NCBI GenBank assembly: GCA_039621445.1
Contig: CP154955.1
Span: forward strand, 5,694,785-5,758,784
Direction: 5' to 3'
DNA: 64,000 bases
Origin: Euglena gracilis
Taxonomy: Eukaryota; Euglenida; Euglenophyceae; Euglenales
Part shown: positions 55,690 through 64,000 of the stretch, one piece after another
Numbering within the stretch: position 1 is the first letter of the stretch
Layout of the letters: the number at the start of each line of letters is the position of its first letter
The notes under the pieces: generated by a model
Told to the model about the DNA's origin: nothing
What the model saw: only the letters and a program-made list of their open reading frames with translations
Database searches by the model: none
Program-made: the position numbers and the translations under genes

Positions 55690-55990
55690 GTGTAAAACTT
55701 ATCTTTTGCCAGTGAGGGTTTATGGAAAGGAAATTCAAGCCATTTTGGACACTGGGGCCACCATCACTGCAGTTTCTAAGAAATGTGTTCCAGAGAATAA
55801 AATTCAACGGAGTGCTGCGGTACCCCTGCAGATCGGCAACGGTGAGTACATTTTTTCTGAAGGGGTGTGTGAGGTGAGCCTGGAGTTGGGACGAAAAATT
55901 CTAAAGCTTAAAGCGGTTGTTGTTGAAACAAATGCCTTCGAGGCAGTTTTTGGGACTGACTTTAATGAAAGTGAATTTTTTGGTGGGTTG
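55690..55990 (+). CDS. gypsy2 aspartic protease
   Basis: Active-site loop IQAILDTGATITAVSKKCVP near 55735-55795 with intact D-T-G, unlike gypsy1. The second block VFGTDFN is kept. It runs in one open frame (55496-56491) into the methyltransferase-like domain. Confidence 0.88.
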
Positions 55991-56029
55991 CTGACCAGAC
56001 CCCCCAGAATCATCATTGATGGTGAGGAG

Positions 56030-57195
56030 TTTTTACTTCTAGGCCATGATGGGGACCACACCATCAAAAGAATTTTCAGACTTTTCAAGACAGAAAGCTA
56101 CACTTTGGTGAGGCCAGTGAAATCAAAAGCTTTGGATGAATTGAAGATTTCTGAGGGTCAGATTTGCATTGATCTTTTTGCAAACCACCTGAACCACACC
56201 CAGTCTTCAGTCCCTCACCGTAAATTGTCCCCCCCCCGAAAATTTCCCCCCCCCCTGAAATTTCGGAATTTTCGTGGATTTGCAAAAGGCTCCGAAACGG
56301 TCGAAAATTCCCCCCCCCCCCTTCAGCCCCAGAGGAACGGCAAAGGCAGGTGGGTGGGGACTTTTTTTTTACACATGCAAGGGCAGCACAGCTTCACCAC
56401 TTGCATGGCCCCCGGGTCGAGGACTTGGCATCTTTTATTTTTTTTGTCCATTGAACCCTCAACGCATATTCTTGCAATACCCAAGCCTTGAAGCCATTGG
56501 TGGCAGAGCAATAAGACCCACCTCCGTGAAAAGAGGTGTTTGGGAATATATCATAACAACCACACAACATACGGCAAATGAATTCCGAATGCCGGCAGGC
56601 TTCATGGCTTTAAAGAAAAGAAGGCACTAGGGAGGGACAGGGCTAAGTGTCCGAAACGGCCGAAAATTTCCCCCCCCCCCTGGTAAAGAGCCCAAAAAAC
56701 CCTCCCTAGGGGGGGGGAAATTTACGGCTAGGGACTGTTTGTACATGACGAAAGGGAATTCAGCCTACAGGTATTCCTGGGAAAAGTTGTTGTGTGACCT
56801 TGGTCCTTCCAAGTTTCTGTGGGCAAACCCCCCCTTCAGCCAACTACGTAAGCAAAGTGGTGACAAAGTTGTGCATTGAAGAAACAAAAATGGTCCTGGT
56901 ACACCCAGACTGGGTGGACCAGTACTGGTCCCCCCTGCTGGAAAGGGTGACAGTGGCCAGGGTGAAAATTTCAAGTGGGGTTCCCTTGTTTGTGGGTGAC
57001 AGGTGCAAAAAGGTGCTGCCCCTGTGGAACACTTTTGTGAGTGTGGTGGACACTGTGCAATTCAAAGTGGATTTTGAGCTTTTGGACCCCAAAATTGTCA
57101 GTTGGCTCAGAAAAGTTTCAAGGAATTGGAGTTTGGATGAACTGAGAGGTGAGATCAGGAAGTATCCCACAGTGGATGATGGAATTCAAGTGGAT
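56030..57195 (+). pseudogene. gypsy2 Dam-like methyltransferase domain, split
   Basis: 5' half: RIFRLFKTESYTLVRPVK, CIDLFANHLNHTQSS to 56207. 3' half from 56738: FLWANPPFSQLRKVV region (about 56815-56860), MVLVHPDWVDQYW (56890-56930), LPLWNTFVSVVD, ending ELRGEIRKYP. Each block matches gypsy1 10135-10750. Both halves are open once the 530-bp insert and one 2-bp duplication are set aside. As in gypsy1 it lies between protease and RT and has NPPF. Confidence 0.8.
56208..56737. mobile_element. Non-autonomous DNA element with CAGTCCCT termini
   Basis: 530 bp. Termini CAGTCCCTCACCGTAAATT and, in complement, CAGTCCCTAGCCGTAAATT (17 of 19 match). Flanked by TT on both sides (56206-56207, 56738-56739), and the host reading frame demands exactly a 2-bp duplication. 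The interior has two C-run blocks with CCGAAACGG.CGAAAATT. No transposase. Related G-run blocks lie at 63620-64000. The superfamily is not clear from 2-bp duplications of TT. Confidence 0.82.
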
Positions 57196-57690
57196 TTCCC
57201 AGATGTTCCTGATGTTCCCCCCCCTGCAGCAGGCAACCCAGCCTGCCAGTCCACCTGCAGACAAGCAAGTTTTTGATAGTCCAGGTCTTCCTTTGGAGAA
57301 TGTTCCCCCCAAGGAATCAGAAGAAAAGGTGAAAGAATGGTTGGACAATGTGGTGGTGTTTGAACCAATGAATGAGCATGAAAACATCAATTTTTTGGCT
57401 GAGCTGACCAAGGACATTGAAAGTGAGCTGAGTCTTTTTCAGGAGGTGAGAAAAAATGTGGAGGTGATGTTTTTCCAGCTGGCCCAGCCTGTGGAAGATG
57501 TTCAGTTTGCAAAACCTGTGAAAACTCCCAAGGCAACAATCAAGATGGATGAACTCAAAAGCATTTCCCAAGTTTTGCATGAAAAGATTTGGACTTTGGA
57601 GGCCCAGAAAAAGGCTGATGAAAAAAGCAGCAAATTGTTTACTGAGAATCTGAGTGGAGAGTTTGAAAAAGAAGTTGAGAAATTCAGAGA
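57196..57690 (+). CDS. gypsy2 linker before RT
   Basis: Acidic linker of about 150 residues between methyltransferase domain and RT (frame 57149-59104): VKEWLDNVVVFEPMNEHE, KTPKATIKMDELKSISQVLH, KLFTENLSGEFEKEVEKF. The first part is linked to the methyltransferase frame by a register change at the C run near 57225. It is the reference for recognising the two inverted blocks of gypsy1. Confidence 0.7.
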
Positions 57691-59104
57691 CCACCCCAGG
57701 TTGTATGAGCTTTTGGTGAAATTTTCTGATGTTTTTGGACCATTGCCCACAATTTCTGAGTCCTCCCCCCTGACAGTTTTGATGGACGTTGAGCTAAAGC
57801 CTGAATGGGAAGGCAAACCCCTAAGGCAAAAGTGTTGGCCCATGCCCCAGGAGGATGAAAAAGAAATTGACCTTCAGTGTGAAGAATTGCTAAAGTCAGG
57901 GTTGATTGAGCAATTCCCGGTTGGTGAAATCCCCCAGGTGTGCAGCCCCACATTTTTGGTGGACAAAAAAGGGTCAAGTACCAGAAGGATGGCCATCCAT
58001 TATGGAAAATTGAATGCCAGAAGCAAGGCACATGCAGGTTATTTGCCAAGCATGGAGGTTTTGATTGAAAGTTTGGCCAAATGTCGCTGGAAAAGTACCT
58101 TGGACATGAGGAGTGGGTATTGGCAAATCCCAATCACAAAAAGAGCAGCAAATTTGTCTGCATTTTGCATTCCATCTGGGAGGTGTTTTCGTCCCAAAAG
58201 GATGATGTTTGGCCTAAGTAATGCACCGGGTATTTTTCAGGAGCTGATGGAAATTCTAACCTCCCAATGCAAAACGGATTTGAGGGTGAGAGAGATTTTG
58301 AAGGATGGACACCTGGCTTCTTTTTTTGATGACACAGGGGTTGGTGCAAACTCTGAGGAGGATCATTTGTATCTTTTGGAAAAGTGGTTTGAAGTTTGCA
58401 GAAAGATCCAAGTGAGAATCAAATTGAGCAAATGTTCTTTTCTGAATCAGACCATTGACTACTTGGGCTTCTCGTTGGGATGGGGAATGTGGCAGGCAAA
58501 CAAAAGAAACATTGAACCAATTCTGAGTTTTCGAGTTCAGAATCAAAGGGATTTGAGGCGAATTTTGGGAGCCATGAATTTCTACCGCAGACACGTGAAA
58601 GGTTTTACTTTTGACTCAGCCCCGCTCACAGATCTTCTGAAAAAGAATGTGAAATGGAGGTGGACTGAAAAGGAGGAGAGTTGTTTGAATGCATTGAAAA
58701 GGAAATTGTCTTCTCTTGATGTTTTGGGTACCCCCAGGAGTTCAGGAGAGATTGTTTTGGTGACTGACAGTTCGGATTTGGGAGGTGGTTCAGCATTGTT
58801 TCAGTGGCAAACCCTCCAACAAACACAAATTCCTGAGAATTTTCGAACAAGTGGTGTGAAGGTGGATGGAACCCTGAAAAACAACTACCCCAGTGAAATG
58901 AGGTTGGTGCCCTTGGGCCACTACAACTGGAAATGGAGTGAGGCAAGAAAAAAATACACTACCTGGGAAAAGGAAATTTTGAGTGGTGTGCTGACCATTG
59001 CTTCACAAACAAGGATTTTGCAAAATCTGCCAATTGTGTGGATGACAGACAATGAGGCAGCCACCTCTTTTCTGAAGGGTGAACCCCCCTCAACAAAAGA
59101 TTGA
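57690..59104 (+). CDS. pol: gypsy2 reverse transcriptase and RNase H
   Basis: VFGPLP, CSPTFLVDKKGSSTRRM, STLDMRSGYWQIPI, SAFCIPSGRCF, MMFGLSNAPGIFQELM, ASFFDDTGVGAN (FFDD catalytic box near 58325), IDYLGFSLGWGMW, LGAMNFYRRHVKGF. RNase H: LVTDSSDLGGGS, TTWEKEILSGVL, WMTDNEAA. The frame stops at 59104 after a C run; gypsy1 continues through the same place, so one base of register is lost near 59088. Confidence 0.92.
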
Positions 59105-60258
59105 GAAGGATGTATGTGTTTTTGCACCAGTTCAAACTGAATATCGTTCATGTGGCAGGTTGCAAAAATGAATTGTGTGATTTTTTGTCTCGTGCTGATT
59201 TTGAGAACAAATTTGAAATTCATTTTGAGGAAGAAGCAAGGAACGCTTTTCAGAAAATGGATGTGCAGCTTGACCTGTTTTTGCAGAAGATTTTCAGTTT
59301 GTCCCACAGAGTGCAAGTGTCAGAAAAGGATTATTTGAATTCAGAGCTGAAGGATTTTTGGGAAAAAGTGGAGGTTTCAAAACCCTGTTTCATTGACAAT
59401 GAGTTTTGGTTCAGATCTGCCAAGGCCATGTATTGTGAAGGAAAATTGGTTGTTCCATCTCATTTGTTGAAGGTTTGTTTGGATGAATGTCACAAGGCAA
59501 GCAACCATGTTGGTGCTGAAAGGACTTTGTTGTTCTTTTTGAGCCATTTTCAGTCCAAGGTTTCCAAGAAAGACATGTTGGAAATTTGCAGGGCCATTGT
59601 GATGACATGTGAAATTTGCACCCTTTCAAAACAAAACCGCCCCAGTGACCGTGGAAAGGTGGGTTCTTTACCGATTCCAACAGTGAGCAATGAAGTTTTG
59701 TGTTTGGATTTTGTGCAAATGGACCCCTACAATGGTTTTGACTATGTGCTGACTTTGGTCGACAATTTGTCCCATTTTTGCCAATTCATCCCCACACAGA
59801 AAACGGTAACCGGAGAAGGTGTTTTGAGACTTATTTTGGACCGGTGGATTTCTGTTTTTGGAAAACCGTCTGTTGTAAGGTCTGACAACGACGTGCGATT
59901 CAGACAGCCCAGTGGTTTTTACCAGACAGCCCTGAAAGCTCTCGACGTAAAATTATCGTTTTCTCTGCCCCGGAACCCCCGATCAAACGGTTTGGTTGAA
60001 AATGTCAATAAAATGTTCTTGCAGAATATGCGAGCATTGAGTCTGTCTTCCAAGGACAAAAATTGGGTGCAGCTGATCCCGTATTGCACATTTTTGATGA
60101 ATTCGCAGATTTCCCCCACAACAATGCTGTCACCCCATGAAATGTTTTTTGGGCAGACCAGCTTGGAGGTTGGAATTACCCCCAGAACCGGTGACAAATC
60201 CAGAAACCCATTCTTGGCTTTTGACCCAGATGGAAATTCAAGAAAGAGCTTCCCATAG
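59101..60258 (+). CDS. gypsy2 RNase H end and integrase
   Basis: LHQFKLNIVHVAG and CDFLSR finish RNase H. Integrase: CHKASNHVGAERTLL, then MTCEICTLSK (HHCC); LCLDFVQMD, VRSDNDVRF, NGLVENVNKMF (D, D, E). The 385-codon frame ends at 60258; from about 60200 homologous sequence continues in the next register. Confidence 0.92.
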   Translation: MRRMYVFLHQFKLNIVHVAGCKNELCDFLSRADFENKFEIHFEEEARNAFQKMDVQLDLFLQKIFSLSHRVQVSEKDYLNSELKDFWEKVEVSKPCFIDNEFWFRSAKAMYCEGKLVVPSHLLKVCLDECHKASNHVGAERTLLFFLSHFQSKVSKKDMLEICRAIVMTCEICTLSKQNRPSDRGKVGSLPIPTVSNEVLCLDFVQMDPYNGFDYVLTLVDNLSHFCQFIPTQKTVTGEGVLRLILDRWISVFGKPSVVRSDNDVRFRQPSGFYQTALKALDVKLSFSLPRNPRSNGLVENVNKMFLQNMRALSLSSKDKNWVQLIPYCTFLMNSQISPTTMLSPHEMFFGQTSLEVGITPRTGDKSRNPFLAFDPDGNSRKSFP

Positions 60259-61060
60259 ATTGAAAGTATTGAGGAAAAAAGATTTTGAGAGTGCCAACAA
60301 AGGGAGGGTACCAGCAAAAATTGAAGAAGATGACTATGTTTTGGTGCACAACAAAAGATGGCCAAACAAATCATGGCCCAAGCTTTCCCCCCCCTGGCAA
60401 GGACCTTTTCGGGTTCTCAAATCGAGGTTCAATTCAGTGCAAATTGCAAGCAGTCCATCTTTGGGAGGGATCATTGATGTCTCTTTGGGTTTGTGCAAAA
60501 AGTGGGAGGTTGCTTTGCATGAAGAAAGCCTTTTGGAAGAAGACCCAGACCTTTTGACCGGTGATGTGGTTGTGGGAGACCCAGTGGAGGGTGACACCCC
60601 CATGCCAGACCAGGGAGGGGATCCCCCCCTTCAGATGTCAGAAGAAGAACAAGCACAATTGGGTTTTCACAATGTTTACAAGATTTTGAAGCACAAGTAC
60701 CAAGGGGGATGGAAATTTTTGGTTTGGTGGGAGAATTTTCCGGCAAGCAGCAGTACATGGGAGCCTGTGGCTTCCTTTGTGCAACCAGGAGGCAGAATGA
60801 ATGAGGTTTTCAAGAATTATTGTGTGGATCATAATTTGCAATCGATCCTACGCCAGGCGCTCAGAATGTTTTGCGACGTTTCAGAATGTGAATGGGGGTT
60901 GGCATCACAAGAGACAGCCTGGCCCCCCCCCAAATGTTTTGAGCGTGCTTTCAGTCACGCGGGAGGAAAGTCAAGCCCCCCAGGGGGCCTTTTGGATGGT
61001 TTTTCGGGTCAGGAGACACCAACCCGCCTCGCCATGGGTGGATTGTTGTCTAACCTTTGA
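60190..61060 (+). CDS. gypsy2 integrase tail and chromodomain
   Basis: Frame 60137-61060. DDYVLVHNKRWPNKS, then PPWQGPFRVLKSRFNSVQI (GPY/F module), an acidic linker, then the chromodomain at about 60660-60860: FHNVYKILKHKYQGGWKF, WWENFPASSSTWEPV. It ends with SLQSIL-type helix sequence as in gypsy1. A stop at 61060 follows a further unrelated-looking 60 codons. Confidence 0.88.
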
Positions 61061-61346
61061 AGGCTTTCAGTCACAAACCTGCCATTGATGCGAGGAGTTT
61101 CGCCCAGGTTTGTGTTACTTTTGAATGGCAAGCCAACCACGAAGTGAAGGGACCACGGTGAACGTCGGAAGTAACCTCTTTTACCTTCCTTTGTGTTGAC
61201 ATTTGTCGTTCTGAACCTTTTTTGTGGACAATTCGTGTTGAACACCATTCATTCGTGCTTGAACCATAGTAAAGCCATTTTGTTTGTAGTGTGATGCCGT
61301 TTCGTCCTGTGCCTGTGGCGCCGCGTCCTCCGGCATGGGGGGCGTG
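61061..61346 (+). other. gypsy2 3' untranslated region with PPT
   Basis: No gene. Ends CATGGGGGGCGTG before the LTR, the likely polypurine tract (61335-61344). 61274 onward is the start of the duplicated 562-bp segment. Confidence 0.65.
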
Positions 61347-61537
61347 TGCGGACTATTTACTAACCGCCTGAACCGAACTTTGTATTCCTAATTCGAACCT
61401 TTCCTCCTGTGCAGACTGCTGGCTCTGGTTATGTCTTTACATTGATTGTGTTACGTCTTTGGGGACAATTGGGATATCAAGAAAAATTGGGAATCCGAGG
61501 ATTTCAATAAAAACAAAAGAATATTCTGAGACGTCCA
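61347..61537 (+). repeat. gypsy2 3' LTR
   Basis: 191 bp; I see no difference from the 5' LTR. Followed by the target duplication CCATC. Confidence 0.93.
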
Positions 61538-61838
61538 CCATCCGCCACACCCAGATTCCAAGCAACCCCCTCGCACAAGCTTCTCAAACTGCAGGCCTGG
61601 CAAGAAAGACAAGAAAAAGACAAACATCGCAAATATGATTCCGCGGCCCTCTTGGGCCAACGGGAGGGATGGCTCCAACGGCAGGTAGAAGCAGATGTTT
61701 GGCAAGGGTTGTCCCTCACATTGGCAAAAGAAATCTCAAAACAATTGGCCTGGAGCTTCTTCACTGACCTCTCCACTGACTTCCAAATGGACACTCCATC
61801 TGGTTCCACGGCTTCTCATGCGCCATACACTTCATAAG
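61538..61838 (+). pseudogene. Retroelement fragment, right of gypsy2
   Basis: Continues the split fragment of 53685-53953 after the target duplication. In a shifted frame it reads LKLQAWQERQEKDKHRKYDS, ALLGQREGW, then GLSLTLAKEISKQLAWSFF to a stop at 61837. The last part parallels LQQGLSLALFSGVAAQLG of the minus fragment at 53.4 kb, with an internal deletion. Confidence 0.45.
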
Positions 61839-61840
61839 CG

Positions 61841-62721
61841 ACGGACCGGCGTCCTAGGCACAGGTTTCACGCCCGAACCGGCGTTTGGGACACAGTTTTT
61901 GAAACCGTGTATTGGGGGCTCTGGTTTCACGCCCGAACCGGCGGCCGAGGAATCACGGCCAATTTCGCCCAAAACACCCATGTTTGGGTCTGTTTTGGGC
62001 GACTTTGGCCCAAATGGGCCGCCGGTCAAAAATGGCAGATTCCACACTGAGGAAGCCATGTTACCCATCAATCGAAAGCTCTTCTCAAGGACTTTCGACA
62101 GATGGCCACAGCATTAGGCCATATTGCACGCAGCGCTTATTTTCAGCGATCGTGTCTTCCAAAATTTGACATCCTAATTTGTCAAATCCCACAGCTCAGG
62201 TTGCATATTGCATATCAAACGAAAGGTCTCGCCAACACCTTTCGCTTGGTACCCACAGAACTCAGCCAGATTGGAAAGCGCTCTCAAAATCAGCGATCGC
62301 GTTTTTCCGCATTTTTCGGACCCCATTTGCATATCTGAAATTGCACTTTTCAGCTGCCATGTTGCCCATCGATCGAAAGCTCTTCTCAAGGGCTTTCAGC
62401 AGATGGCCTTAGATTTCTGCCATGCTGCGTGGTATTCTACTTCAGAAATTCTCCAAAATTGGCCAAAAGGAAACTTTTCCTCAAAAACCCCCAATTTTGG
62501 CCCAAGACCACCCAAAAACTGCTCAAATATGATTGCCACCTGTCTACAAACCCTTTTGGAGACTTTTTGGCACTTTTTATTTTGGGTCTCCTAGACGCCG
62601 GTTTCCCGCCCGAACCGGCGTCCAGGACGCCGGTTCGGGCAGAAAATTTCCCGCCCGAACCGGCGTCCTGGACGCCGGTTCGGGCGTGAAACCAGAGCCC
62701 CCATACACGGTTTCAAGCCAT
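61841..62721. mobile_element. ACGCCGG foldback element, second member
   Basis: About 880 bp between the two 562-bp repeats. Left end has GACCGGCGTCCTAGGCACAG and the TTTCACGCCCGAACCGGCG unit twice (about 61866 and 61924). The right end has the inverse, CGCCGGTTCGGGCGTGAAAC, and GAGCCCCCATACACGGTTTC. Two internal modules about 300 bp apart share ATCGAAAGCTCTTCTCAAGG (62071 and 62372), like the 46660-47550 element. Non-coding. Confidence 0.75.
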
Positions 62722-63283
62722 TTTGTTTGTAGTGTGATGCCGTTTCGTCCTGTGCCTGTGGCGCCGCGTCCTCCGGCATGGGGGGCGTGTGCGGACTATT
62801 TACTAACCGCCTGAACCGAACTTTGTATTCCTAATTCGAACCTTTCCTCCTGTGCAGACTGCTGGCTCTGGTTATGTCTTTACATTGATTGTGTTACGTC
62901 TTTGGGGACAATTGGGATATCAAGAAAAATTGGGAATCCGAGGATTTCAATAAAAACAAAAGAATATTCTGAGACGTCCACCATCCGCCACACCCAGATT
63001 CCAAGCAACCCCCTCGCACAAGCTTCTCAAACTGCAGGCCTGGCAAGAAAGACAAGAAAAAGACAAACATCGCAAATATGATTCCGCGGCCCTCTTGGGC
63101 CAACGGGAGGGATGGCTCCAACGGCAGGTAGAAGCAGATGTTTGGCAAGGGTTGTCCCTCACATTGGCAAAAGAAATCTCAAAACAATTGGTCTGGAGCT
63201 TCTTCACTGACCTCTCCACTGACTTCCAAATGGACACTCCATCTGGTTCCACGGCTTCTCATGCGCCATACACTTCATAAGCG
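62722..63283 (+). repeat. 562-bp direct repeat, copy 2
   Basis: Second copy, containing an orphan LTR (about 62790-62980) with the same CCATC flank as gypsy2. It is therefore a segmental duplication and not an independent LTR insertion. Confidence 0.93.
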
Positions 63284-64000
63284 ACCACAATCCTCAACCT
63301 TTGCTAACTCAATACCGTCAAAGCACGTTGTCATCAGAGCCACAAACCTCACCACAAAGCGCCAAAAAGAAGCCAAAGCCACTTGCCAGGACGCAGGGGT
63401 CCTCATCAACGAACCATCGGCACACACACGCCATGGACAACCAACGGCAAGACAAGCAAAAACCCGACACAAACACGCCATCCAGTGGCAAAAGAGGTAC
63501 AACCACCCCCCCTTCCCCGCCCAATATATATTGAAGGTGACCTTTGTTCATCTTCCTCTAACCACTACTGGCGGTGGCTGAAAACTTCCCCCCCCTAGGG
63601 CCGCATTTTTCGGACCATTTCAGGGGGGGGGAAATTTTCGGACCCCTGGGAGCTTAAGCCCCGGCCGTGTCACAGAGACCATGGAATCTGAACCTAAGAT
63701 GGACATAGCACCTGTTGGTGCACGAAACTCAAATATGGCTGTTTGTTGAAGACCATTTTGCACTGGACTACAAAATTTGTTTCATGATGGTTCAAAAGGA
63801 CAAAAAATCGCTACCACGGCATGTATAAAAAAGGAATTCCTTCCAAAAAGCCCTTGCCTTGCGCCTTTGTTGACTTTTTTGGAGGGGGGGACCGGGCTTT
63901 TTCAAGGGGGGGGGAAATTTTCGGACCCCTGGAAGCATAAGGTAGAACCGCCAAAATCTGGCCGATTTGAGGGGGGGGAAAATTTTCGGGGGGGGGGGGA
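63284..64000. other. No gene; G-run repeats
   Basis: 63284-63590 has no recognised domain. 63590-64000 holds repeated GGGGGGGAAATTTTCGGACCC blocks (about 63636 and 63910), similar to the interior of the 56208-56737 element, so part of a related element may start here and run past the window. Confidence 0.4.

Larger units (their letters stand above)
53954..61537 (+). mobile_element. Ty3/gypsy chromovirus-like element, gypsy2
   Basis: 7.6 kb, 191-bp LTRs and a 5-bp target duplication CCATC (53949-53953 and 61538-61542). Same domain order as gypsy1 at the protein level, including the methyltransferase-like domain. Breaks: register changes near 54920 (A run), 55510, 57225 (C run), 59088 (C run) and 60190-60230, plus a 530-bp DNA element at 56208-56737. 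The LTRs look identical by eye, so the insertion is very recent even though the body is broken. Confidence 0.93.
61274..61840 (+). repeat. 562-bp direct repeat, copy 1
   Basis: From GCCATTTTGTTTGTAGTGTG to CACTTCATAAGCGAC. Includes the gypsy2 3' end, its 3' LTR and 300 bp of flank. Copy 2 is at 62722-63283, with one visible difference (TTGGCCTGG against TTGGTCTGG). Confidence 0.93.

Noticed and set aside
62790-62980. Independent solo LTR
   Set aside because: It carries the same internal element end and the same host flank as gypsy2, so it is part of a segmental duplication.

Overview
This window is eukaryotic nuclear DNA, very probably from a protist or alga. The evidence is a split protein gene with GT-AG introns, Ty3-type LTR retrotransposons with chromodomains, DIRS-type tyrosine-recombinase retrotransposons, foldback and MITE-like DNA elements, and dense runs of G and C (often 8-20 bases). 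I cannot name the species. There are no operons, Shine-Dalgarno sites or CRISPR arrays.

Layout. 1-7.9 kb: old, decayed Ty3 fragments in both orientations (integrase, RNase H and chromodomain on minus; a reverse-transcriptase piece on plus) and unrecognised frames. 7.9-16.2 kb: one Ty3 chromovirus-like element (called gypsy1) with 410-bp LTRs about 98-99% identical, inserted into a decayed minus-strand coding region. Its gag has an in-frame stop, its protease has lost the DS/TG glycine, and two adjacent blocks before the reverse transcriptase are each inverted in place. 17.5-30.6 kb: three DIRS-like elements head to tail (E1 5'-truncated, E2, E3), each with RT, RNase H, a Dam-like methyltransferase domain and a tyrosine recombinase, and each ending in a long foldback. 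E3 carries a 506-bp hAT-like insertion with an 8-bp target duplication. 31-53 kb: a repeat sea rich in G/C runs, short hairpins, microsatellites and foldback elements. Threaded through it on the minus strand is the only host gene I recognise, a spermidine synthase in at least ten exons (34.7-51.8 kb). 53.3-61.5 kb: a second Ty3 element (gypsy2) with 191-bp LTRs that look identical and a clean 5-bp target duplication (CCATC), inserted into a retroelement-like fragment. It is broken by frameshifts and by a 530-bp DNA element inside its methyltransferase-like domain. 61.3-63.3 kb: a 562-bp segment holding the gypsy2 3' end, its LTR and the flanking junction is duplicated around a foldback element. 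63.3-64 kb: G-run repeats.

The most interesting point is that both Ty3 elements carry, between protease and reverse transcriptase, a domain with the same motif order (DLFA, then NPPF, then a P.W....W block) as the Dam-like methyltransferase domain of the DIRS elements in the same window. Almost every coding region here is broken. Many breaks fall at homopolymers, so some may be sequencing errors.
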